NCBI GenBank assembly: GCA_019090405.1
Contig: JAHRVZ010000435.1
Span: forward strand, 1 to 18,028
DNA from: Paracoccaceae bacterium
GTDB taxonomy: Bacteria; Pseudomonadota; Alphaproteobacteria; Rhodobacterales; Rhodobacteraceae
Length of the DNA stretch: 18,028 bases
Direction: 5' to 3'
Shown here: piece after piece, positions 6,869 to 14,339 of the stretch
How the letters are laid out: the number at the start of each line of letters is the position of its first letter
Numbering within the stretch: position 1 is the stretch's first letter
Made by a program: the position numbers and the translations under genes
Notes under the pieces: generated by a model
The model's database searches: none
The model's input: only the letters and a program-made list of their open reading frames with translations
Told to the model about the DNA's origin: nothing

Positions 6869-7801
6869 ATGTCAGAAATCAGATTCGACGGTCGTGTTGC
6901 AATCGTTACAGGTGCCGGAACAGGACTTGGCCGGTCTCATGCGATGGGGCTGGCGGCGCGCGGTGCAAAACTTGTTATCAATGATCTGGGGGTGTCTGCT
7001 GACGGGGTGGGCCGCTCGTCAGAGGCAGCCGAAGCTGTGGCCGATGAAATCCGTGAGCTTGGTGGCGAGGCAATTGCCCATGGGGCTGACGTGGCAAACG
7101 AAGAAGACGTTGCAGACATGGTTGCCAAAACCATGGAAAAATGGGGCCGCATCGACATTGCCGTGAACAATGCGGGCATTTTGCGGGACAAATCATTTGC
7201 CAAAATGACGATGGACGATTTCCGCAAAGTTGTTGATGTGCATCTGATCGGCAGCGCCTGTGTGACCCATGCCTGCTGGCCCATTTTCCGCGAACAGGAA
7301 TATGGCCGAGTGGTGCTTACAGCATCATCATCTGGATTGTATGGCAATTTTGGACAAGCCAACTACGGCGCGGCCAAGGCGGCCATGATTGGGCTTATGA
7401 ATGTGCTTCATATCGAAGGTGTGAAAAAAGATATCCGGGTTAACACGCTGGCTCCGACGGCCATGACGCGCATGACCGAAGAGCTGTTGCCACCAGAAGC
7501 CAAAGATCTGTTGGCCCCGGAAACGATCAGCTCAGGATTGATGTATTTGGTGTCAGAGGACGCCCCATCGCGTGTAATTCTAGGGGCTGGTGCGGGGTGC
7601 TTTGCCCAGGCTCGGATTTATGAAACCGAAGGCATCACCTTGCTGCCGGGCGACAATACCCCCGAGGCTGTCGCGGCAGCCTTTGCGCAGGTGCAAGACC
7701 CAACCGGCCAGAAAGGCCTGGCAGACGCTTTTTCGCAAACCCGAAAATACGCCGAAAAGGCGGCGAAGGCTCAGGGTTTACCGCTGAAATGGACAGACTA
7801 A
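6869..7801 (+). CDS. SDR-family 3-hydroxyacyl-CoA dehydrogenase (MFE-2/17beta-HSD4-like)
   Basis: Short-chain dehydrogenase of 310 residues, expected to oxidise a 3-hydroxyacyl-CoA to 3-oxoacyl-CoA with NAD+. Visible motifs are TGAGTGLG (14-21), NNAG (100-103), catalytic S153, and Y166/K170 in YGAAK. The stretches NAGILRDKSFAKM and GLYGNFGQANY match the dehydrogenase domain of peroxisomal multifunctional enzyme 2 and the mycobacterial steroid enzyme ChsB1. That family normally acts on the (3R) isomer. The tail after about residue 250 also fits this group, which is longer than ordinary 250-residue SDRs. The hydratase domain of MFE-2 is not fused here. GGGAAAC lies before the ATG, and the gap to the previous gene is 30 bases. 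Confidence 0.9.
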   Translation: MSEIRFDGRVAIVTGAGTGLGRSHAMGLAARGAKLVINDLGVSADGVGRSSEAAEAVADEIRELGGEAIAHGADVANEEDVADMVAKTMEKWGRIDIAVNNAGILRDKSFAKMTMDDFRKVVDVHLIGSACVTHACWPIFREQEYGRVVLTASSSGLYGNFGQANYGAAKAAMIGLMNVLHIEGVKKDIRVNTLAPTAMTRMTEELLPPEAKDLLAPETISSGLMYLVSEDAPSRVILGAGAGCFAQARIYETEGITLLPGDNTPEAVAAAFAQVQDPTGQKGLADAFSQTRKYAEKAAKAQGLPLKWTD

Positions 7802-7826
7802 TAAACTATAAATAAAGGATAAAATC

Positions 7827-9023
7827 ATGCGTGACGCAGTAATCGTTTCCACCGCCCGCACCCCGATTGGCAAAGCCTATCGCGGTGCTTTTAATGCCAC
7901 GACGCCGCAGGCTCTGGCGGCTCATGCGATATCGAACGCGGTTGAGCGCGCCGGTGTTGATCCGGCGGAAATCTCGGATTGTGTGATGGGCGCGGCCTTG
8001 CAACAGGGCTATTCCACCACCAATGTCGCCCGTCAGGCAGCTCTGCGGGCGGGCTTGCCCGTGACGGTTGCGGGCATGTCGCTGGATCGCCAATGTGCAT
8101 CTGGAATGATGGCCATTGCGACGGCGGCCAAACAGGTCATCTGTGATGGCATGGATGTTGTTGTCGGGGGCGGTGTCGACAGCATTTCTTTGGTGCAAAC
8201 CCCTGATATGCGCGTTGAAATGGACCCTTGGCTGCAGGAAAACAAACCTGACATCTATATGTCGATGCTGGAAACCGCAGAAACCGTTGCTGCGCGCTAT
8301 GGCATCAGCCGCGAAGCTCAGGACAAATACGCCGAACAATCACAGGCCCGCACCCACGAGGCACAGCAGGCCGGACGTTTAGATGACGAAATCGTGGCGA
8401 TGTCGACTGTCATGAAGATGCAGAACCGCGAAACCGGAGAAATCAGCGAACATGAGGTGACGCTGGACAAGGACGAAGGCAACCGTCCGGGAACGTCGTT
8501 TGATAATCTTCAGGGTCTTAAGACGGTATTCAGCGGTGGCCGTGTCATCAAAGAAGGTAAATTCATCACAGCAGGTAATGCCAGCCAATTGTCAGACGGG
8601 GCGTCGGCCAGCGTTGTCATGGAGGCTTCGGTTGCGGAAAAACGCGGGCTGCAGCCGCTTGGGCGCTATGTGGGCGTGATGGCCACCGGATGTGAGCCGG
8701 ATGAGATGGGTATTGGTCCGGTCTTTGCTGTGCCAAAACTGCTGGCCGCGCATGGGCTGGGCATGGACGATATCGGACTGTGGGAACTGAACGAAGCCTT
8801 TGCGGTTCAAGTTCTGTATTGCCGGGATCAACTGGGTATTCCGGATGATATTCTGAATGTGAATGGTGGTGCGATTTCGATTGGGCATCCTTACGGCATG
8901 TCCGGAGCACGCATGGTTGGTCATGCTTTGATCGAAGGCAAACGCCGTGGCGTCAAATATGTCGTCTGTACCATGTGTGTGGGCGGCGGTATGGGCGCGG
9001 CTGGCTTGTTTGAGGTATTGTAA
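7827..9023 (+). CDS. acetyl-CoA acyltransferase (thiolase)
   Basis: Thiolase of 398 residues that would cleave a 3-oxoacyl-CoA with CoA, releasing acetyl- or propionyl-CoA. Catalytic residues are all present: nucleophile C90 in DRQCASG, H354 in SIGHPYG, and C384 in CTMCVGGGMG. NEAFA (322-326) is also intact. The start has AAAGGA seven bases before the ATG at 7827, and the gap to the SDR is 25 bases. Its place directly after the hydroxyacyl-CoA dehydrogenase follows the order of beta-oxidation steps. Degradative use is more likely than acetoacetyl-CoA synthesis because of the dehydrogenases beside it. The exact chain or ring substrate is unknown. Confidence 0.95.
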   Translation: MRDAVIVSTARTPIGKAYRGAFNATTPQALAAHAISNAVERAGVDPAEISDCVMGAALQQGYSTTNVARQAALRAGLPVTVAGMSLDRQCASGMMAIATAAKQVICDGMDVVVGGGVDSISLVQTPDMRVEMDPWLQENKPDIYMSMLETAETVAARYGISREAQDKYAEQSQARTHEAQQAGRLDDEIVAMSTVMKMQNRETGEISEHEVTLDKDEGNRPGTSFDNLQGLKTVFSGGRVIKEGKFITAGNASQLSDGASASVVMEASVAEKRGLQPLGRYVGVMATGCEPDEMGIGPVFAVPKLLAAHGLGMDDIGLWELNEAFAVQVLYCRDQLGIPDDILNVNGGAISIGHPYGMSGARMVGHALIEGKRRGVKYVVCTMCVGGGMGAAGLFEVL

Positions 9024-9025
9024 GA

Positions 9026-10012
9026 ATGCGCAATGACAGTCATCTTCCCGCAGCTCTTCGGGGGCTGCGGATTCCACTGGTCGCTTCGCCTTTGTTCATC
9101 ATTTCGGTGCCAGAGTTGGTTATCGCCCAATGCAAAGCGGGCATTGTCGGGTCTTTCCCGGCGTTAAACGCGCGTGAGGCCGAGGGTGATCCGCCGCTTC
9201 TTGAATCGTGGCTAAAGCAGATCAACGAAGAGCTGGACAAACACAATCAGCAAAATCCGGACAGTCCGGCGGCACCCTTTGCGGTGAACCAGATTGTGCA
9301 TCGCTCGAACACCCGGCTTGAGCGGGATCTTGAGATTTGCACCAAATGGAAGGTGCCAATCTGGATCACGTCCCTTGGTGCGCGGGTCGAGGTCAACGAG
9401 GCGGCGCATTCTTGCGGTGGCATCGTTCTGCATGACATCATCAACAACATGTTTGCCAAAAAGGCGATCAACAAAGGTGCGGATGGCCTGATCGCCGTGG
9501 CGGCCGGTGCTGGCGGGCATGCCGGGCAGCAATCACCTTTTGCGCTGATCCGCGAAATCCGCGATTGGTTTGATGGACCGTTGTTGTTGTCTGGCGCGAT
9601 ATCTAACGGCGAATCCTTGCTGGCAGCACGGGCTTTGGGGGCAGATTTGGGCTATATGGGCTCACCGTTTATTGCCACGCATGAGGCCAATGCACAGCAG
9701 GGATATAAAGATATGATCGTTGCGAGCGGCGCGGAGGATATTATAACTTCGTCTTTGTTTACAGGTGTTTCTGGTAACTACTTAAAGCCGTCTGTTGTGG
9801 CTGCCGGGATGGATGCAGACAATCTTCCGACCGCTGATGCCAGTTCGATGGATTTTGGGTCTGACCGGGAAAAACCAAAGGCCTGGAAAGAAATATGGGG
9901 GGCTGGTCAGGGTGTAGGGTCTGTAGATGAGGTGAGTGATGTGGCCACACTGGTTGGACGGGTCGCACGCGAATACCAAGAGGCCGGAGCCAAACTGGCG
10001 GCCGAATTCTGA
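9026..10012 (+). CDS. nitronate monooxygenase-family flavoprotein
   Basis: FMN-dependent TIM-barrel protein of 328 residues in the 2-nitropropane dioxygenase/nitronate monooxygenase family. The active-site histidine H165 lies in GAGGHAG (161-167). The FMN-phosphate region follows, with SGAISNG (189-195) and MGSPFIAT (211-218). The ATG at 9026 is two bases after the thiolase stop, with GAGGT nine bases upstream. Inside a beta-oxidation operon, true nitronate oxidation is not the obvious job. The family also contains IpdC of actinobacterial steroid C/D-ring breakdown, a flavin oxidoreductase acting on a CoA thioester. A redox step on a ring or unsaturated CoA intermediate is therefore a reasonable inference. 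Its stop codon shares one base with the next start (TGATG). Confidence 0.9.
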   Translation: MRNDSHLPAALRGLRIPLVASPLFIISVPELVIAQCKAGIVGSFPALNAREAEGDPPLLESWLKQINEELDKHNQQNPDSPAAPFAVNQIVHRSNTRLERDLEICTKWKVPIWITSLGARVEVNEAAHSCGGIVLHDIINNMFAKKAINKGADGLIAVAAGAGGHAGQQSPFALIREIRDWFDGPLLLSGAISNGESLLAARALGADLGYMGSPFIATHEANAQQGYKDMIVASGAEDIITSSLFTGVSGNYLKPSVVAAGMDADNLPTADASSMDFGSDREKPKAWKEIWGAGQGVGSVDEVSDVATLVGRVAREYQEAGAKLAAEF

Positions 10013-10662
10013 TGGCAGAATTGCTGGTGATCCGTCATGGGCAGGCGTCTTTTGGGGCCGATAACTATGATGAATTGTCTGAACTTGGACATAAACAGTC
10101 CGCCCTGGTTGGTGCCGCTTTGCGCGACTCTGGCTGGGTGCCGGACCGTTTGATCACTGGCACTCTGACGCGGCAAAAGCAGACATTGGCCGCGATGGGG
10201 TTTGAGGCGAGGCCGGAAATTCATGCCGGGTTCAACGAATATGATTTTCATGATCTGCTAAGTGTTCGGTTTCAGGGCGATGTCCCCGACGTGGTACGGG
10301 GCGAGCGTAAAACTCATTTCCGAACGCTGCGGGAAACCATTCTGGAATGGCAAACTGGCGGATTGCGAAATGCGCAGGAAAGCTGGGCCGATTTTGTCTC
10401 AAGGGTCGCCGCCGCGCGCGCGTTTGCAGTTGATACCAAGGCCAAAAAGGTTCTTGTTGTCAGTTCCGGCGGAGCAATCGGGCAATTGACAGCGGCTTGT
10501 TTGAATGCGCCAGCCGAACAGATGCTCACGTTAAATCTGCAGGTCAGAAATACCTCGATTACCCGGTTTGTTTTTTCCGGCGATAAATTTTCCTTACATG
10601 AATTCAATGCAGTACCGCATCTATCGACAACCGAACGCACAAAGTTTTTGACCTATAGCTAG
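10012..10662 (+). CDS. histidine phosphatase family protein lacking the second catalytic histidine
   Basis: A 216-residue phosphoglycerate mutase-like protein. The phosphate-accepting histidine H9 is present in VIRHGQ (6-11), with GTLTRQKQT (50-58) and acid candidate E76 in FNEYDFH. The later motif, which normally reads HGG with a catalytic histidine, is SSGG here (151-154). S152 (codon 10465-10467) takes that place. Subgroups with this change exist as far as I recall, so it may be a distinct activity and not a dead enzyme. The ATG overlaps the upstream stop by one base, and the kinase-like gene follows after nine bases, an arrangement that suggests work on a phosphorylated intermediate. The substrate is unknown. 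Confidence 0.87.
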   Translation: MAELLVIRHGQASFGADNYDELSELGHKQSALVGAALRDSGWVPDRLITGTLTRQKQTLAAMGFEARPEIHAGFNEYDFHDLLSVRFQGDVPDVVRGERKTHFRTLRETILEWQTGGLRNAQESWADFVSRVAAARAFAVDTKAKKVLVVSSGGAIGQLTAACLNAPAEQMLTLNLQVRNTSITRFVFSGDKFSLHEFNAVPHLSTTERTKFLTYS

Positions 10663-10671
10663 GGGAAAATA

Positions 10672-11703
10672 ATGGATAACAGTTCTCAAACGCTTGATCT
10701 GGATGCGGTCGATTCCTATTTGTCCACGCATTTGCCAGGTTATCGTGGTCCGCTGAGCGCCACAAAATTCCCGGTCGGACAGTCTAACCCGACGTTTCTA
10801 CTTAAAAGCGCTGACAGGAACTATGTTCTGCGGCGCAAACCACCCGGAGTATTGTTGAAATCCGCCCACGCAGTCGATCGCGAATATCGGGTGCAGGCTG
10901 CGCTGGCCGGTAGCAATGTTCCGGTCGCCAGGATGCATCTGCTTTGTGAGGACGACAGTGTTATCGGCTCGATGTTCTATATCATGGACCATATCGAGGG
11001 GCGTAACTTTATGAATCCGGAAATGCCGGATATGACCAATGCCGGGCGTGGCGAAGTGATTGACGAGATGAACCGGGTGCTGGCGGAATTGCACATGGTG
11101 GATGTCGATGCTGTCGGGCTTGGCGATTTCGGGCCGCCCGGCAACTATTTTGAACGTCAGATTGGCCGCTGGTCAAAGCAATATCGTGCCACGGAAACCG
11201 ATCCGATTCCAGCGATGGACAGATTGATGCAATTGCTGGCCAGTCAGATGCCTGCCGATGATGGGCAACGCACGCTTGTACATGGGGATTATCGTATTGA
11301 TAACATGATGTTCCAGAAAAATGGCACCAAATGTCTGGCGGTTCTGGATTGGGAACTGTCCACCATTGGCCACCCATACGCTGACCTTGCGTCAGTCATC
11401 ATGCAATGGCAAATGCCAACAGGCGCCGAAGGGCGTGGTCTGGCCGGGGCGGATCGAGCGGCGTTGGGTTTACCAACAGACGCCGCGTTTATTGCCAAAT
11501 ACTGCGAGCGACGCGGGTTGCCCGGTATCGACAATTTCGGGTTTTACCTGTCGTTCAGTTTCTTTCGCATGTCCGCAATCATTCAGGGTGTGTTGAAACG
11601 GGCCTTGGACGGCAATGCGTCCAACCCTGAACGGGCAATGAAAATCGGTCAATATGTGCCGGTCTTTGCAGAGTATGGACTAAAGGCATTAAAGGCAGAC
11701 TAG
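10672..11703 (+). CDS. ACAD10/11-like phosphotransferase (APH-fold kinase)
   Basis: Aminoglycoside-phosphotransferase-fold protein of 343 residues. The N-lobe has FPVGQSNPTFLL (33-44) and YVLRRKPPG (51-59), with K56 a likely ATP contact, followed by SAHAVDREYRV. This is the pattern of the kinase domain of animal ACAD10/ACAD11. The catalytic loop HGDYRIDN (204-211) and the metal-binding LDWELS (225-230) are intact. The ACAD10/11 relatives, and LvaA of Pseudomonas putida levulinate catabolism, phosphorylate 4-hydroxyacyl-CoAs so that an acyl-CoA dehydrogenase-fold partner can remove the group. The acyl-CoA dehydrogenase and SDR genes in this operon make a similar role likely. Antibiotic resistance is improbable in this context. 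The gap to the upstream gene is nine bases. Confidence 0.9.
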   Translation: MDNSSQTLDLDAVDSYLSTHLPGYRGPLSATKFPVGQSNPTFLLKSADRNYVLRRKPPGVLLKSAHAVDREYRVQAALAGSNVPVARMHLLCEDDSVIGSMFYIMDHIEGRNFMNPEMPDMTNAGRGEVIDEMNRVLAELHMVDVDAVGLGDFGPPGNYFERQIGRWSKQYRATETDPIPAMDRLMQLLASQMPADDGQRTLVHGDYRIDNMMFQKNGTKCLAVLDWELSTIGHPYADLASVIMQWQMPTGAEGRGLAGADRAALGLPTDAAFIAKYCERRGLPGIDNFGFYLSFSFFRMSAIIQGVLKRALDGNASNPERAMKIGQYVPVFAEYGLKALKAD

Positions 11704-11716
11704 GGCGGAGACACGC

Positions 11717-12514
11717 ATGGCAGAGCCGGATTTCACGACAAACCCTGACGAATCCAAAGACAGGAATTTCATCACTGCTCTGGCCAGAGGATTGGATGTG
11801 CTGCGCTGTTTTCGCCCCAATGAGGTCGAGTTGACGAACCTTGATATCTCGGAACGTACTGGCCTGCCCAAACCGACTGTGTCGCGGTTGACCTATACAT
11901 TGTGCAAACTGGACTATCTGGTCGCTGATGCACGGACCGGAAATTACCGGCTTGGGGCAGGGGTATTGCAACTGGGATTCGGAGTCTTGTCGGGCATGGA
12001 AATCGGAGAGCGCGCGTCGGATGCGATGCGTGCGCTGCGCAATGGGCCTAATTCTTATATAACCTGCGCAATAGGCGAAGTTCACCGGTTAGATGTGGTT
12101 TATGTAGCGGTGCACCGGTCCCGCGAAGACGTGTCATTAACGATGCATGTTGGATCAAGACTGCCGTTGTTCTTTTCTGCCATTGGTCGGGTTATTCTGG
12201 TGGCAATGACCCAAGAGGACCGCGAAACCGCATTCAGCCGATTGCGCGCTGAACAACCAGACAAACTGCAGGCGGCTCAGGACAGTTATGATCGGGCGGC
12301 TCATGAATATGAAACACTGGGATATTGCACAGGCTATGGCGACTGGCGCCGCGATGTGAATGGCATCGCTGTGCCGGTGTATTCGTTGAACGGATCAAAG
12401 GTCTATGGATTGAATATTGGTGGCCCGTCGTTTCATGTTAAGAAAAAGCAGCTTGAGGGATATTATGCCAAAAGGCTGATTGAATCGGCTAAAATGCTAA
12501 GTGTTCGCACCTGA
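11717..12514 (+). CDS. IclR-family transcriptional regulator
   Basis: Regulator of 265 residues. The N-terminal winged helix-turn-helix covers about 18-80 (ALARGLDVLRCF, then LDISERTGLPKPTVSRLTYTL). The C-terminal effector domain covers about 95-262 and ends in the family pattern NGIAVPVYSLNGSKVYGLNIGGPSF. The closest style is the PcaR/PobR type that governs aromatic and acid catabolism. It is the last gene of the operon, 13 bases after the kinase, with GGAG before the ATG, and it precedes the ABC transporter's 494-base control region. It probably senses the imported acid or its CoA ester and controls its own operon, the transporter, or both. Whether it activates or represses cannot be seen. 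Confidence 0.93.
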   Translation: MAEPDFTTNPDESKDRNFITALARGLDVLRCFRPNEVELTNLDISERTGLPKPTVSRLTYTLCKLDYLVADARTGNYRLGAGVLQLGFGVLSGMEIGERASDAMRALRNGPNSYITCAIGEVHRLDVVYVAVHRSREDVSLTMHVGSRLPLFFSAIGRVILVAMTQEDRETAFSRLRAEQPDKLQAAQDSYDRAAHEYETLGYCTGYGDWRRDVNGIAVPVYSLNGSKVYGLNIGGPSFHVKKKQLEGYYAKRLIESAKMLSVRT

Positions 12515-12654
12515 AACGGGCTGATTTTGCAGGCTGGGACTCAAATTCAAATGTGAACCCTTGTTTCGCTGTGCGAACCAAACTCCAACGCTTTTATTTG
12601 CATCTATTTGCCAATTCCCTTCACGATAGCGGCTGAGCAATACGATATTTCCTA

Positions 12655-12671
12655 AAAATATTTTCGAAAAT
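12655..12671. repeat. overlapping palindromes, candidate operator
   Basis: AAAATATTTT (12655-12664) and ATTTTCGAAAAT (12660-12671) are both perfect palindromes and overlap by five bases. The right end touches a -35-like TTGTGA (12671-12676), which stands 16 bases before a -10-like CATAAA (12693-12698). A regulator bound here would block or recruit polymerase. This promoter would give a leader of about 300 bases. Confidence 0.3.
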
Positions 12672-12912
12672 TGTGACAAGGAAACTAAACTGCATAAAAA
12701 TCCTGGGTTGTTTTCCAAAAGAGAAGTCTAAGCCATAAAATTCAATGTACCAGCATTATTATGTTTAATCATAGTAGGTTAGTGTCTATACGTCATGTGG
12801 TGACGCGTCGATAGGATGCTTGAAACATCGGTGCTGTATCGTCTGCAATAACTTTGGGCCAATTGTCGCCTAACCGTCATGAAATTCGCTGTGGGATAGT
12901 GTGCCGCAAACC

Positions 12913-12941
12913 TTGACATTGTTTTCTGATCTGCAAGACTT
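12913..12941 (+). promoter_or_regulatory. candidate promoter for the ABC importer operon
   Basis: A perfect TTGACA at 12913-12918 lies about 95 bases before the start codon of the binding-protein gene. The best -10 at normal spacing is poor (AAGACT at 12935-12940). Alphaproteobacterial promoters often tolerate weak -10 boxes, but support is limited. A second TTGACA at 12942-12947 lacks any -10 partner. Confidence 0.3.
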
Positions 12942-13008
12942 TTGACAAGCTCGTGACGCTGCATCTGCACCAATAAGACGGGCTATTATAATTTTGGGAG
13001 ACCTACAC

Positions 13009-14253
13009 ATGCGAAAATCACTCAAACTTGGCCTGGGAGCAACGCTTGCCCTTACGGTAAGTGCCTCGTCCTTGTTCGCCGAGAACATCAAAATCGCCTT
13101 TATCGAGCCGCTATCCGGATTTATGGCCAGTACCGGCAACAGTGGACTGCATCAGTACGAATTTGCTGCCGAAAAGCTGGTTAACGCGAACGGTGGCGTT
13201 CTGGATGGCGATATGATTGAAATCGTTGCCTTTGACAATAAACTAAGCGGTAAGGAAGCGCTGGTTCAGTTGCAGGTGGCAATTGATCAGGGTATTCGCT
13301 TTATCGCGCAGGGTAATTCCTCTGGTATCGCCCATGCGATCCTTGATGCGATCAACAAGCACAACAAACGTAATCCAGACGATCTGGTCCTGTTCCTGAA
13401 TTATTCTGCTGTGGATCCCGCGCTGACGAACGATAAATGCAGCTTCTGGCATTTCCGCTTTGATGCCAATGCCGATTTTAAAATGGACGCATTGACCGAT
13501 GTCATCGCGCAGAACAATGACCTGAGTAAAGTCTATGTCATTGGTCAGGATTATTCCTTTGGGAAGGCCGTGGCAGCTGGTGCCGTTCGCGATCTTGCGG
13601 CTAAGCGCCCTGAGATTGAAATCGTCGGAAACGAATTGCATCCTATTGGCAAGGTCAAGGATTTCACCCCTTATGCTCGTAAAATTATCGCCTCCAATGC
13701 GGATGCGGTTATCACGGGCAACTGGGGATCGGATATGGTTGGTTTGGGCAAGGCCGTCCTGGAATCTGGATTTGACGGACCGATATATACTTTCTATGCA
13801 TCTGCTGACGGTATTACAGCGACATTTGGTGAAAAAGGAAAAGGGTCGTTGCGGGTGGTTAGTGTCGACGCGCTCAATCCAAATACCTCAGACCGGGCTG
13901 CCGAATATGCCACTGCATACAAGGCAAAATACCCCGAAGGTGACCTAAGTCAGCCCCGTATTACCAACGTTGTCGAAATGTTGGCCAAGGCTATCAATGA
14001 GGTTGGATCAGCGACCGATATTGTGGCAATTGCCAATGCCTTTGAAGGTATGGAGCATGATAGCATCTGGGGAGGCAAGATAGTGATGCGCCCCGAGGAC
14101 CATCAGGCGATCCAGAACATGTATATCTTGTCTCACACCGATGACGATGTGGCGTTCGATTATGACAATTCTGGCTATGGGTTGCTTGTTGAAAACACGG
14201 TCGAGATGGCCGGTGCAGACAGCACCACCACCTGTGAAATGAAACGACCCTAA
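13009..14253 (+). CDS. periplasmic substrate-binding protein of Liv/HAAT-type ABC importer
   Basis: Secreted binding protein of 414 residues that delivers the substrate to the LivHM permease. The N-terminus is a clear signal peptide: basic MRKSLK, hydrophobic core LGLGATLALTVSA, and likely cleavage after SLFA (about residue 23). The mature part begins ENIKIAFIEPLSG, the usual first strand of a type I periplasmic-binding fold (Peripla_BP_6). I chose the ATG at 13009, which has GGGAG at 12996-13000; a TTG at 12994 would place MGDLH before the signal peptide. The family binds branched-chain amino acids, amides, urea or aromatic and short-chain acids. Beside an acyl-CoA degradation operon, a carboxylic acid ligand is the better guess. 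An 86-base gap with a hairpin separates it from the permease genes. Confidence 0.93.
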   Translation: MRKSLKLGLGATLALTVSASSLFAENIKIAFIEPLSGFMASTGNSGLHQYEFAAEKLVNANGGVLDGDMIEIVAFDNKLSGKEALVQLQVAIDQGIRFIAQGNSSGIAHAILDAINKHNKRNPDDLVLFLNYSAVDPALTNDKCSFWHFRFDANADFKMDALTDVIAQNNDLSKVYVIGQDYSFGKAVAAGAVRDLAAKRPEIEIVGNELHPIGKVKDFTPYARKIIASNADAVITGNWGSDMVGLGKAVLESGFDGPIYTFYASADGITATFGEKGKGSLRVVSVDALNPNTSDRAAEYATAYKAKYPEGDLSQPRITNVVEMLAKAINEVGSATDIVAIANAFEGMEHDSIWGGKIVMRPEDHQAIQNMYILSHTDDDVAFDYDNSGYGLLVENTVEMAGADSTTTCEMKRP

Positions 14254-14263
14254 ACGACATTGA

Positions 14264-14293
14264 CCACCGCGCCGGTTATCTGCGGCGCGGTGG
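14264..14293 (+). terminator. stem-loop between binding protein and permease genes
   Basis: Perfect 11-bp stem CCACCGCGCCG (14264-14274) and CGGCGCGGTGG (14283-14293) with an eight-base loop, starting 11 bases after the binding-protein stop codon. No T run follows directly; the next bases are CCATCCTGAATTC. It probably acts as a partial terminator or as a 3'-end stabiliser giving more binding-protein mRNA than permease mRNA, and not as a full stop. Confidence 0.6.
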
Positions 14294-14339
14294 CCATCCT
14301 GAATTCAATCAATAAAAAACGACCAGAGGGGGAGGTGAC

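Larger units (their letters stand above)
12515..13008. promoter_or_regulatory. 494-base control region before the ABC importer
   Basis: There is no credible gene here on either strand. Three elements stand out: a 12-bp perfect palindrome ATTTTCGAAAAT (12660-12671), overlapped by AAAATATTTT (12655-12664); an inverted repeat CGTCA / TGACG with five bases between (12791-12805); and promoter-like boxes listed separately. The length is unusual beside the very compact flanking operons. It suggests a long leader or several binding sites, with the neighbouring IclR protein the obvious candidate. Confidence 0.45.

Noticed and set aside
10672..11703. Aminoglycoside resistance gene
   Set aside because: The fold is APH, but the GQSNPTF/RRKPPG pattern and the beta-oxidation neighbours match ACAD10/11-type metabolic kinases.
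12503..12578. Inverted repeat GTTCGCAC (12503-12510) and GTGCGAAC (12571-12578)
   Set aside because: The arms are 60 bases apart and one lies inside the iclR coding end. Too distant for a terminator and not clearly an operator.
12987..12992. Perfect TATAAT ahead of the binding-protein gene
   Set aside because: Transcription would start on or just past the ribosome site GGGAG at 12996-13000, and there is no -35 box at 12964-12969 (TCTGCA). Probably chance in an AT-rich leader.
12994..13008. TTG start for the binding protein
   Set aside because: It would place the ribosome site inside the coding region and add MGDLH before a normal signal peptide.
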